NCBI GenBank assembly: GCA_900550035.1
Contig: URQS01000009.1
Location: forward strand, 1-64,000
From: an uncultured Prevotella sp.
GTDB lineage: Bacteria > Bacteroidota > Bacteroidia > Bacteroidales > Bacteroidaceae
Direction: 5' to 3'
DNA length: 64,000 bases
Every line of letters begins with the position of its first letter. The first letter of the stretch is position 1. Under the pieces are notes generated by a model that saw only the letters and a program-made list of their open reading frames with translations, ran no database searches and was not told the origin of the DNA. Of the stretch, positions 7,397 to 16,207 are shown piece after piece. The position numbers were made by a program, and so were the translations under genes.

Positions 7397-9109
7397 TTAT
7401 TTTATTCCATACATTGCCAACGGCACAGCATGGTTGTGATCGTTGAGATATAGGCGTGTGCCCATGTGATAACTACGGTTGGTGAGCGAGAGACTGTCTA
7501 CACGTGCCTTGGTGCTTATGCCGCCTATGCTGAGCATCGTCGGGAATACCGAAGCACTGGTCTGCACACCCTTATTCAGATTCGACTTCATTGCGTCTAC
7601 TACCGGAGCATGCTCACGTGCGTAGCTTTCAGAAGTCCACACGAGCAGCGGAACGTCGGTGTCATACTCCGATGGACGCGGCGAAGCATGCAGGAACAAG
7701 CGGCGCGAGTCGTCGAATATGTTCTCGCCATGGTCGGACGTGTACATCATTGCCGACACGGCACCTGTAGAACGCAGCTTCTCGATGATGCTATGCAGGA
7801 TGTAGTCGGTCTGCAGAATGGTGTTGTCGTAGGCATTGACAAGCTGCGGACGGTTCTCAGGCTTTGCCTCAGTGGGCGTGTCGGGCACGAAGCGGGCACG
7901 CGACTGAGGATAGCGGTCGCGATAGTTGAAGTGCGAACCGTACATGTGCAGCACTACAAACAGCTTCTTATGCCCCTTTGCCATTGCCTTGTTGAGGAAT
8001 GGCAACAGTCGCTCGTCGCTCGTTTGCTCCACTACATCGTTGCCTGCGCCGCTTGCACCTTCAGTCCCATCGGCCTTTGCGTCAGCCTCGCGTATGAAGA
8101 GATGTTCGTCAGCCTGACTGCCCAGGAAGTCGATATACGAGTGGTTGGGCTGCTGATTGGAGAGGAACACAGTGTAGAATCCTGCCTCACGGAAAGCCGC
8201 CAATATACCCTTCTCGTGATGCAGACGGTCGTGGTCGTCGGCTGTAGCAGCGGTCAGTAGCATCGGCACACTCTTATGAGTGGTGTTCGACTGCGAGCGC
8301 ACGTTGCGGAACACGAGCAGTCCGTCGGTTGTCGAGAGCAGCGGATTGGTTGGACGATTATAGCCATACAGCTGGAAGTCGCGCGAGCGGGCTGTCTCGC
8401 CTACTACGAGCACATACACCTCAGCCGAGTCCTTGGCATGCTCCGACACTGCATTGAAGCGGAAATCGGCTACATTATCATTGTAATGTGCCGAAAGCGA
8501 ACTCTCATGCACCGCCAGACACAGATTATAGAATACATTGACGGGATACAGATTGTCCTCAACGTGATATTCAAACTTGCCCTTCTTCTCGTTGCCTTTG
8601 GGATAAGCTACGTAGCAGCCTACGAGCAGCAGTGCCAAAGGCAATATCAAACACAACGCACGGCGTATGGCAAGGCGCTGAAATTCGCTGTCGATGCGCA
8701 CACCCTTAGCCCACTGCCATGCCGCTATTGCGAGCAACGGCAGATAGAGTATGAACACGCCTGCCACGGCTGGCACCAGATTGTCGAGCAGTTCCATAGC
8801 CTCACCGGGGTTGGTGGTGACGAGATTGAGGAACATGTCGACGGCTATCACACCGTTGCCATATAGATATACGAGCACCATCTGAAACGCTGCGAAGAAG
8901 ACAAGCAGGAATAGTACCCACACCATGCGCCCGACGCAGCGGTCGAGCGACATGACGAGAGCATAAACCAATATAGGTAGCAACACGCCTACCACATCTG
9001 CCATCAGCGATGTGTTCTCTGTAAAGCACAATGCCACGTTGGGCACCGCCAGCGACAGCACCATGTAGAAGAAGAGGAAGCGTGGAGAGAGTAAAAAGCG
9101 TAATTTCAT
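7397..9109 (-). CDS. Phosphoethanolamine transferase (EptA/CptA-like, sulfatase fold)
   Basis: A 570-residue inner-membrane protein: about five hydrophobic helices in residues 1-175, then a periplasmic sulfatase-fold domain. Family motifs are VVGETARSRDFQLYGYNR (~235-252, with the catalytic Thr in GETAR), NTTHKSVPML, and YTSDHGEN (~458-465, metal ligands). Such enzymes move phosphoethanolamine from phosphatidylethanolamine to lipid A or surface glycans. The start ATG overlaps the susD stop (TAATG), so it is translationally coupled to the SusC/SusD operon, an unusual companion that suggests envelope or glycan modification linked to that locus. Acceptor unknown. Confidence 0.85.
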   Translation of the reverse strand: MKLRFLLSPRFLFFYMVLSLAVPNVALCFTENTSLMADVVGVLLPILVYALVMSLDRCVGRMVWVLFLLVFFAAFQMVLVYLYGNGVIAVDMFLNLVTTNPGEAMELLDNLVPAVAGVFILYLPLLAIAAWQWAKGVRIDSEFQRLAIRRALCLILPLALLLVGCYVAYPKGNEKKGKFEYHVEDNLYPVNVFYNLCLAVHESSLSAHYNDNVADFRFNAVSEHAKDSAEVYVLVVGETARSRDFQLYGYNRPTNPLLSTTDGLLVFRNVRSQSNTTHKSVPMLLTAATADDHDRLHHEKGILAAFREAGFYTVFLSNQQPNHSYIDFLGSQADEHLFIREADAKADGTEGASGAGNDVVEQTSDERLLPFLNKAMAKGHKKLFVVLHMYGSHFNYRDRYPQSRARFVPDTPTEAKPENRPQLVNAYDNTILQTDYILHSIIEKLRSTGAVSAMMYTSDHGENIFDDSRRLFLHASPRPSEYDTDVPLLVWTSESYAREHAPVVDAMKSNLNKGVQTSASVFPTMLSIGGISTKARVDSLSLTNRSYHMGTRLYLNDHNHAVPLAMYGIK

Positions 9110-10754
9110 TATTTATAACCTTCGTTCTGTTTCCAGTTCTGATTTTCGTCCATGATGGCCTTAGGAACTGGAAGTATACGGCATGACTTGTCAAAACGTG
9201 CACCGGGGAATCCCTTGCGATGGAAACCATACTCGCTCTCGAATGTACCGAAGCGAATCATGTCGTTGCGACGCCAGTTTTCGTCGACAAACTCACGTCC
9301 GCGCTCGTCGAGGATGTCCTGCAATGAAGGTGTGCCTACAAACTTCGCAGCATGCACATATGTGCGAATCTGATTGAGCAGCGACTCCGGTGTATCGGCA
9401 TTTGTGGCACGAGCGCCACGCAGCAGAGCCTCAGCCTTGGTCAGGACGATGTCGGCAAAACGGAAGATAGGCACGTCGTTGCTCTGGTTGCGGTTGTACT
9501 CCGAATACTCATTGGGGTTGGGATAGAACTTCAATGATCGATAGCCCTGGCTCCATCCGGTGGCGTTGGCACCACAGTTGATTTGCTGGCGCGAAGTCTC
9601 CGAATCGTCCTTGAGGTTGATTTTCTTTGAGAGCACGAGCTGACTGCCCTTGTACATATACGGCTGAATTGTTGCCTCGCCCGTAAGGCGTCGTGGATGT
9701 ACACCTTACCGTCGGTAGTGGCACCAAGGATAATCTCGTTGCGGTCGTCGCCCTTCAATGTGAAGAGATTTGAGTACTCCTCGTTCAAGGCGAATATACC
9801 TGCGCACGACTTGTTCATCTTGCCACCCAGATAGCCCATAGTGTCGCCATTGTCTACCTTGCGGAATGTACGGTAGCGTCCGTACAGCATGCCCGTAGCA
9901 TTGACCTTGTCGTAAGGCATGGCATAGATGAAGTCCTTTATCTGCGGACCGTTGTTGTAGAGGAACTTCTTGCGATAGCTGTCCGAGAGGTCGAAAGGAC
10001 CGTTCTGCATGATGTCGTCGCACAGACGCACACATTCGTCAAGCTTAGCATTGCGCGATGTGGCAGCATCGTAGTCAGCCACATTGTCGGCAGTATATAC
10101 AGCCCAGTTGATGTAGAGCTTCACGAGCAGAGCCTCAGCCATCCAGTAGGTTGGCTTGCCGTATGTGGCAGCGTTGCAGTTCTTGGTGAGCGAGGGCAGA
10201 CAAGCCTTCAGTTCGCTCTCTATGAACTCAGCCACCTGACGGCGTGGCATACGCTCTACAGCCTCGTCATCGTCGGGCAGACAGTCGAGGATTGGCACAT
10301 CGCCGAAACTGTCCATCAGAATGAAGTGATAGAAGGCGCGCATCACACGTGCCGGGGCTATCTGCTCGGGCTTTGCCTCGTCGCCGCCAAGGTCTTCTAT
10401 CACCTGATTGCACTTGGTGATGCCCGACGCAAGGTCGGCCCAGTAGTTGAGGGGTTTGTTGTCGTACTTGAAGTTGTGCAGTGTAGGGTTCACATTCTCG
10501 GCGTTGTCGTAGTAGTCGCCGTCAAAGCTGATGCCAGCCACCTCGTCAGACGAGAACGACTGTATGCGGTTGTAGTTGTCGCCCAACTGCTTGCGGAAGG
10601 CATAATACACATCCGCCATCTTGGCCTCAAGAGCCACTTCCGACTCCGTTGGATAGTCGGTATATTGTGATTTCACGTCGACATCGAGATTGGTACAGCT
10701 TGTGGCGAGCACCATAGCCGATGAAGCGAGCGCGAAAAGAAGCGATTTCTTCAT
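9109..10754 (-). pseudogene. RagB/SusD-family lipoprotein gene with a one-base frameshift
   Basis: The first frame (10754 to ~9690) starts with a lipoprotein signal (MVLATSC lipobox) and has the SusD-type TPR region (PARVMRAFYHFILMDSFGD). After ...GKVYIHDA the homologous sequence continues in another frame (LTGEATIQPYMYKGSQ ... ILTKAEALLRG ... RRNDMIRFGTF) to the stop at 9109. Restoring one G in the GG at 9687-9688 joins them into a ~548-residue protein, normal for SusD. SusD proteins are surface lids that bind glycans or peptides for the SusC transporter. Either the gene is recently broken or this is a sequencing error; the downstream half looks intact, which favours error or a very recent mutation. 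Confidence 0.85.
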
Positions 10755-10866
10755 TTCTTTATTAATGATTGATTAATGGATTTATGGGTCCTAACTATGC
10801 CTGACTATGCCTCTTTGGGCATTGCTGAGCCAATGCTTGTGAAAGCTTGGCAGGGCTTGCTCTGTC

Positions 10867-13665
10867 TTAGAAGCTGACCTTCATTCCGAGCATGAACGTG
10901 CGTGTGTGCGGATAGTAGTCCTTGCGCCAGTCGATGCCCGGGGTCAGTCCGCCGAGCGAAACCTCAGGGTCGCAACCCTTGTATGAGGTCAGCGTGAACA
11001 CGTTGTTGCATGTAGCATATACCGAAAGATTGTTGACCCATCCGTGCAGGCTGCCGAAGTCGTAACTCAGCGACATTGACGAGAGGCGCAGGAACGAGCC
11101 GTTCTCAATATAACGGTCGGAAGGCGACTGCGAGTTGACGTCGTTATAGTTCTGGTCGGTCAGTGCCTCGCGGAACACGTTCTTGCCCTTCGGAATCATC
11201 GACACTGCGTTGTACTGGGCACGCAGTGCGTTGAATATCTTATTGCCGAATACACCCTGGAAGAAGAGTGTGAGGTCCCAGTTCTTGTACGATATGGTGT
11301 TGTTCCATCCGAGTGTGAGCTTAGGCTGAGCCGAGCCCGTCTTGGTACGGTCGGAATCGGTAGGCTTGATGGTCTTCTCGCCAGTGCGCTCGCCCGTTAC
11401 GGGGTCGTGCACCCAGAACTGCGACACTCCATTCTCGTCGTGTCCGGCATACTCGTATGTGTAGAACTGACCGATAGGACTGCCCTCCATCAGACGCTGC
11501 ACTGCCACACCGGTGTTGCCCGTAATCCAAGGATAGGCAAGGTCCTGATAGCTTACAGAGTAAGCGGCGTTAGAGAGTTTCTTCACACGGTTGCTATTGT
11601 GCGAGAGATTGAGCGATGACGACCACTGCCAGTCCTCGTTCTGCACGGGAATGGCGTTGATGGTAAGTTCAATGCCTCGGTTGGTGATGTCGCCCACATT
11701 GGCAGTCATTGTGCCGAAGGGGAAACGGTTGGTCGATACGGGATAATAATATATAAGGTCGGATGTGCGCTTGTCGTAGTACTCGATAGTACCGGTGAGT
11801 CGCGAGTTGAAGAATCCGAAGTCTAAGCCGATATTGAACATTCCCGTGCGCTCCCACTTAAGGTCGGGGTTGGCATTGTTGGTAGCTGCAAGAGTGTGCT
11901 TGTTTGATGTCACACCGTTCTCGTCGGTGAATGTGAACCATCCGCTCACACCGTAAGTGCGTCGTGCCGAATAAGCGTCGAAGCCGAGCGAGTTGCCCGA
12001 TACGCCATAGCCTACGCGCAACTTAAGGTCGGAGAATATCTCAAGATTGCGTACCCACTCCTCTTCGCCAATGCGCCATGCAGCCGAGAACGAGGGGAAT
12101 GTAGCCCAACGGTGATTCTTGCCGAATGCCGACGAACCGTCGCGGCGCAATGTAGCCTGGAAGTTGTAGCGCGAAGCAAACGAGTAATTGACACGTCCGT
12201 AGAACGAAATCATACGCAGTGTCGACTCAGCACCGCTCTCCACAGCATCAATGCCGTCAATCTGGTTGGCGTATGTGAGGTTGTAGTACTTCACAGCGTC
12301 GTTGTAGAAGTCTTTGACAGTGAGTCCGAAGCCGTCGTTCTCGTTGTTCTGCTCCCACGAGTAGCCCACCATAAGACCCAGGCGATGATAGCCGGGGAAA
12401 GAATGGGTGAAGTTGCCAAAAGTCTCAAACACCTGCTTGTTGTCCATATATGTAGAACGGCGAGCCTGACCGTGGGTCTTCACAATCTGCGACTTTGTAG
12501 AGTGATACTCCGACAGCACGTTCTGGTTGTACAGATACGAGTACTGTGCAGTCCATGTGAGTTCGGGCAGGATGTTGAGCTCGCCCTTTCCGGTGAGCTG
12601 CATGCGTCGGTAGATGGTCTGGTTGGTGTCCTCGTTGATCATCGACAGTGGGTTGTAGTACTGAGTAGTGCTTGTAGACTCGCTCCATGAGCCGTCGGCG
12701 TTGCGCACGGGCTGACACGGCGAGTAGTATACCATAGCGTCGGTCACGCTGATGCCCTGCTCCTGCGCCTCAATACCCTTCTTGGTGGTCTGGCTTCCGT
12801 TGACGCCGAGCGACAGCTGCAAGTGGTCCTTGAGCACCTTTGAGTGTGCCAGCGCACGCGCTCCGAAACGCTCAAGCTCCGACGAGCGTATCACACCCTG
12901 ATGATTGAGATAGCTCAGCGACACATTGTAGCCCGAACGGGCGTTGCCACCCGACACAGCGAGGTTGTGATTGTGCGACATACCGGTGCGCTGCACTTCC
13001 TTCTGCCAGTCGACATTGCCTCCCATGTCATTAGCCAGTTCGAAGCCGTGCTGCTTGGCATAGGCTCTGAGTTCGTCGGCTGAGGCGAGGTCGAGATATT
13101 TAGCCACCGACTCGAAAGCTGCATAGCCGTTGTATGTGACGCGAGCCGAGCCTGCCGAGCCGTGCTTGGTGGTGACGATGATAACGCCATTGGCGGCTTT
13201 CGAACCATAGATGGCTGTGGCTGTAGCGTCGCGAAGGATATCTATCGACTCGATATCGTCGGTAGCCACAAGCGAGAGGTCGACGCCTGGCACGCCGTCG
13301 ACTATATAATAAGGCTCCATGGCTGCGCCCGTACGCAATGTTGATGCGCCGCGCAGGGTGATGGAAGGAGCAGCGTTGGGGTCGCCACTGTTCGACACGG
13401 TGAGTCCGGGCACCTTGCCTTGCAGCAATTGTGCAGGCGATGTGTACACACCCTGATTGAGGTCGGTCGACTGGATTGTAGTGATTGAGCTGGTTACGTC
13501 CTTTCGACGCATCTTGCCATAACCTACTACCACAATCTCACTCAGCTTGAGTGTGTCGCGTCGCGAGTCCACATGATCGGGACTGTCTGAATCTTCGGCT
13601 GCAAATGTGTTTGCACTAATGCCCGTCGCGAGCAAGGCCATGATTAGCTTTTTGTCTAAAATCAT
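10867..13665 (-). CDS. SusC/RagA-family TonB-dependent transporter, short N-terminus
   Basis: A 932-residue outer-membrane transporter. Signal peptide ~1-22; a TonB-box-like segment (LKLSEIVVVGYGKMRRKD, ~40-57); plug domain with the SusC signatures LLQGKVPGLTV and DIESIDILRDATATAIYGS; then a 22-strand barrel ending RTFMLGMKVSF. The carboxypeptidase-regulatory-like N-terminal domain found in most SusC proteins is missing, so the TonB box follows the signal almost directly. It is paired with susD downstream (112 bp gap) and imports an unknown ligand across the outer membrane using TonB energy. No glycoside hydrolase is encoded beside it. Confidence 0.92.
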   Translation of the reverse strand: MILDKKLIMALLATGISANTFAAEDSDSPDHVDSRRDTLKLSEIVVVGYGKMRRKDVTSSITTIQSTDLNQGVYTSPAQLLQGKVPGLTVSNSGDPNAAPSITLRGASTLRTGAAMEPYYIVDGVPGVDLSLVATDDIESIDILRDATATAIYGSKAANGVIIVTTKHGSAGSARVTYNGYAAFESVAKYLDLASADELRAYAKQHGFELANDMGGNVDWQKEVQRTGMSHNHNLAVSGGNARSGYNVSLSYLNHQGVIRSSELERFGARALAHSKVLKDHLQLSLGVNGSQTTKKGIEAQEQGISVTDAMVYYSPCQPVRNADGSWSESTSTTQYYNPLSMINEDTNQTIYRRMQLTGKGELNILPELTWTAQYSYLYNQNVLSEYHSTKSQIVKTHGQARRSTYMDNKQVFETFGNFTHSFPGYHRLGLMVGYSWEQNNENDGFGLTVKDFYNDAVKYYNLTYANQIDGIDAVESGAESTLRMISFYGRVNYSFASRYNFQATLRRDGSSAFGKNHRWATFPSFSAAWRIGEEEWVRNLEIFSDLKLRVGYGVSGNSLGFDAYSARRTYGVSGWFTFTDENGVTSNKHTLAATNNANPDLKWERTGMFNIGLDFGFFNSRLTGTIEYYDKRTSDLIYYYPVSTNRFPFGTMTANVGDITNRGIELTINAIPVQNEDWQWSSSLNLSHNSNRVKKLSNAAYSVSYQDLAYPWITGNTGVAVQRLMEGSPIGQFYTYEYAGHDENGVSQFWVHDPVTGERTGEKTIKPTDSDRTKTGSAQPKLTLGWNNTISYKNWDLTLFFQGVFGNKIFNALRAQYNAVSMIPKGKNVFREALTDQNYNDVNSQSPSDRYIENGSFLRLSSMSLSYDFGSLHGWVNNLSVYATCNNVFTLTSYKGCDPEVSLGGLTPGIDWRKDYYPHTRTFMLGMKVSF

Positions 13666-13699
13666 TATTATGGTTTTTAGTTGACAAGTTGACGAGTCA

Positions 13700-13735
13700 A
13701 CGAGTAGACAAGGAGAAATCTACTTGTCTACTCGT
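13700..13735. repeat. Perfect 13-bp inverted repeat upstream of susC
   Basis: ACGAGTAGACAAG and CTTGTCTACTCGT flank a 10-base loop, between the BamA-like gene and susC. Neither side has a T-run, so it is not a standard terminator. The surroundings (GTTGACAAGTTGACGAGT) are repetitive, like the other intergenic repeat arrays in this window. Confidence 0.7.
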
Positions 13736-13760
13736 AAACTCGTCACTCGTTTACTTTCTA

Positions 13761-14933
13761 TTAAAATGCTTCGTTTATATTGAAGATAAATCCGCTCTGT
13801 CCTGATTTGCCAAGTCCGTAGTCAAGACGCACGTTCACGTTCTTCTTAAACTCCCAACGATAGCCGATGCCGTAGTTGGGCAATATATGATTCATCTTGA
13901 TTTGGCTGAACTTAGGAAATACTGTACCGGCACCTGCCCACACTGCGATGCCATTGCGGCGCCATACATGCTGACGCAGCTCTATCTGCGCCTCCACCTT
14001 GTGCTTGTCGCGATAGCGTCCCTGATAATATCCGCGCATTGAGTAGCTGTCGCCCAGAAGCGCGAGCATCGACCACTGCGGATTGCCGAAGTTGAACTGC
14101 GTGCGCAGGTCGCCTGCCAGCGTTGCTCCCTTCCACATGGGCAGATAAGCGTCCATGCGCAAATCGGTGGTAGAGAAGGCGTGCTTGTTGCCCATGAACT
14201 TTGGGCGGAACAACTGCTGCACCTGAAAGAAGACGCCCTGCTTAGGTGCGGTGAGATTGTCGCGGGTGTCGTAGAGCAAGGTCAGTCCGGCACCAGCATT
14301 GAACGACTCTCGGCGCTGCCCCTCTATTAGTTCGGGACGCTCCATTTCATGGCCATACACATAGTCTAACGCCACGGTAGGACCAATGAACAGATTGTCG
14401 GCGGTGCGTATGAGCCAACTCGCCTTGGCCTGAGCCTGCCAGCGCTTCATCTTGCTCTTGTTGTCGTCGTTGTCGCCCATATCGTAGCCCAGACCCCAGA
14501 TGTAGCAGGGGAAGGAATAGAAGTAGAGCGTATAGTCGATGCGGTGGGTGTCGTGCGGAAACTTATGCACGCCGCGCACACCGAGCATGTAGAAGCCCAC
14601 TGTCGATACGTCGCCAAAGAGCGACACATTGCTTGGAGCCGAAAGCGAATCGGTAGGGTCCGAGCGATACAGTCCGGCAGCTACGAGTCCCAGTCCGAGC
14701 TTGGTGTCGGTGCTGTAGTGCGGTCCGCCGATTATGCTGAAGTCGAATCGCTTGTTCTTCTTCTCCTTGTTAGCGTCGTTGAAGTAGTCGAGAAAGCGGG
14801 TCATGAATCCGCGCTTCTTGGGTGTCTGCACAGTGGAGGTGTCGATGGCTGTGGTGTCGACCATCTCTGCCGCTGCCATAGGCATTGCCGAAAGCAGCAT
14901 GGCGACTATTGCGATAAGTGAGCGATGGAGCAT
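13761..14933 (-). CDS. BamA/TamA-family outer-membrane protein (Omp85 C-terminal barrel)
   Basis: A 390-residue protein with a signal peptide (to ~22), a short charged linker, then a barrel. The signature loop-6 sequence SMRGYYQGRYRDK (~313-325) corresponds to the VRGF/Y motif of Omp85 proteins, and the protein ends in SGFIFNINEAF with a terminal Phe. There are no POTRA repeats, so it is a short Omp85-like barrel rather than the essential BamA. It lies between the PCMD protein and susC on the same strand and may be part of one transcription unit; the function in that unit is not evident. Confidence 0.8.
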   Translation of the reverse strand: MLHRSLIAIVAMLLSAMPMAAAEMVDTTAIDTSTVQTPKKRGFMTRFLDYFNDANKEKKNKRFDFSIIGGPHYSTDTKLGLGLVAAGLYRSDPTDSLSAPSNVSLFGDVSTVGFYMLGVRGVHKFPHDTHRIDYTLYFYSFPCYIWGLGYDMGDNDDNKSKMKRWQAQAKASWLIRTADNLFIGPTVALDYVYGHEMERPELIEGQRRESFNAGAGLTLLYDTRDNLTAPKQGVFFQVQQLFRPKFMGNKHAFSTTDLRMDAYLPMWKGATLAGDLRTQFNFGNPQWSMLALLGDSYSMRGYYQGRYRDKHKVEAQIELRQHVWRRNGIAVWAGAGTVFPKFSQIKMNHILPNYGIGYRWEFKKNVNVRLDYGLGKSGQSGFIFNINEAF

Positions 14934-14934
14934 T

Positions 14935-14990
14935 TTTTGAGTGTTGAATGTGGAGTGTTGAATGTTGAATGTTAAATGTTGAATTGCTTG
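14935..14990. repeat. AT-rich TTGAATG tandem array
   Basis: Irregular tandem copies of GTTGAATG/GAGTGTTGAATG between the PCMD gene and the BamA-like gene. Related arrays are at 35963-36125, inside the gene at 36631, at 42622-42726 and at 50779-50919. Confidence 0.75.
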
Positions 14991-14999
14991 CTTACATTA

Positions 15000-15965
15000 T
15001 TAATATACAAGACCAACATTGTCTACCCAGAATGTGTTGCCAACAGTGCCTACGTATGCGCCGCCGTGGCTCGACGAGAACTGCAGCACGATGTGTGTAG
15101 GCGTAGCGTCGGCTGGTGCCCATCCGGTTTCCTTAACGAGCACGCTCTTGCCTTTTGAGTTGCGGGCGTAGTCGTGAGAGCGCAATCCCATAGTGGCAGC
15201 GTTGTAGAACGACTGACCGGTAATGTTGCCATAATGAATCTCGTATGTAGCATCCTCAATCCACTTGCCCGTAGACTTGCCATACTTCACTACGACGGTG
15301 CCCACGCGCTGTGCGGTGATGTTGCCATTGGCATCTTCGTGACGCTTCTGCAAGAGCAGCATGGCTATGCAGTAGTCGGCACCAGGCACTGTTGTAACCT
15401 TAGAGAATCCCGTCTGGCGTATACGGTTAGGAGTTCCGGGCACCTGCACCTTGTAGTCGTAGCGCAATGCCTTAGGACGATGGGTGAAGGGGATGCCGAA
15501 GTTGAGTGCCTTGGGGCCATCCTTGGTGCCGGTGATAGGCTCCTTCATGTCGCCGAGGAATATGCTTCCGGCTGCAAGCACCTTGATATTGATGAGTCCC
15601 AAGACCTTGCAGGTCTCGATATGGGTGGTCATCTTGACACAATGGCCCGATCCGTGGTTGTCGCGATAGACTGAGTTGTTGGTCTTGGTGATGCCCGACA
15701 CCTTAGCCATGACATTGCTGGTGCCCCAAGGCGAACCGCCGAGATTGACGTAGGCATTGTTGCCCGTGAGGTTTCTGTTGGGTCCTATCTCATAAAGGGT
15801 CTTAGTCTGTCCGCCGATAACTGCCGACTCGTGAATTTGGCGAGTCACCCATGTATCGAAATTGCCATACTTGAACGGTACGAACTTGCCTTGCGCCATC
15901 GACATAACCGACACGGCGAAGAATAAAATGGCTGTCAACACAGTCTTGCATGTAGAATGATTCAT
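15000..15965 (-). CDS. PCMD-domain secreted protein
   Basis: A 321-residue protein with a signal peptide (cleavage near SVMSMAQG, ~25). The rest matches the PCMD (putative carbohydrate metabolism) domain of Bacteroidota, with an early W-D-like start (KYGNFDTW), the GTSNVMAKVSG segment, LAAGSIFLGDM, the RPKALRYDYKV strand and the C-terminal HIVLQFSSSHGGAYVGTVGN and FWVDNVGLVY. These are beta-sandwich domains thought to bind glycans at the cell surface. It is the first gene of the minus-strand cluster that runs on to the BamA-like gene, susC, susD and the phosphoethanolamine transferase. A TACCTTTG -7 box is at 16101-16094. Confidence 0.75.
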   Translation of the reverse strand: MNHSTCKTVLTAILFFAVSVMSMAQGKFVPFKYGNFDTWVTRQIHESAVIGGQTKTLYEIGPNRNLTGNNAYVNLGGSPWGTSNVMAKVSGITKTNNSVYRDNHGSGHCVKMTTHIETCKVLGLINIKVLAAGSIFLGDMKEPITGTKDGPKALNFGIPFTHRPKALRYDYKVQVPGTPNRIRQTGFSKVTTVPGADYCIAMLLLQKRHEDANGNITAQRVGTVVVKYGKSTGKWIEDATYEIHYGNITGQSFYNAATMGLRSHDYARNSKGKSVLVKETGWAPADATPTHIVLQFSSSHGGAYVGTVGNTFWVDNVGLVY

Positions 15966-16102
15966 TGCTGTTGTGTTTTATGATTAACTTGTTGTTATTT
16001 CCTAAAAAGTATAATTCTTTTTACACTTCAATCTTATTTCAAAATGGTTGCAAAACCGTGTCAACACACGGCTATATCGCTGAATTTAAGGCACAAAGGT
16101 AA

Positions 16103-16152
16103 ACAAAAAAGACTGAAAGGAAACTCTTTTGATGTTAAAAGTTTCCTTTCAG
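16103..16152 (-). terminator. Rho-independent terminator of the GNAT-parE-ctpA operon
   Basis: On the minus strand CTGAAAGGAAACTTTT pairs with AAAAGAGTTTCCTTTCAG, then TCTTTTTTG. It is 56 bp past the ctpA stop. The T-run leads straight into the -7 box of the PCMD gene. Confidence 0.85.
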
Positions 16153-16207
16153 CCTTGTATTTTGCCCTTTTAGTATACAAAAGGGGATATTTGAGCTATA
16201 CGTTGTA

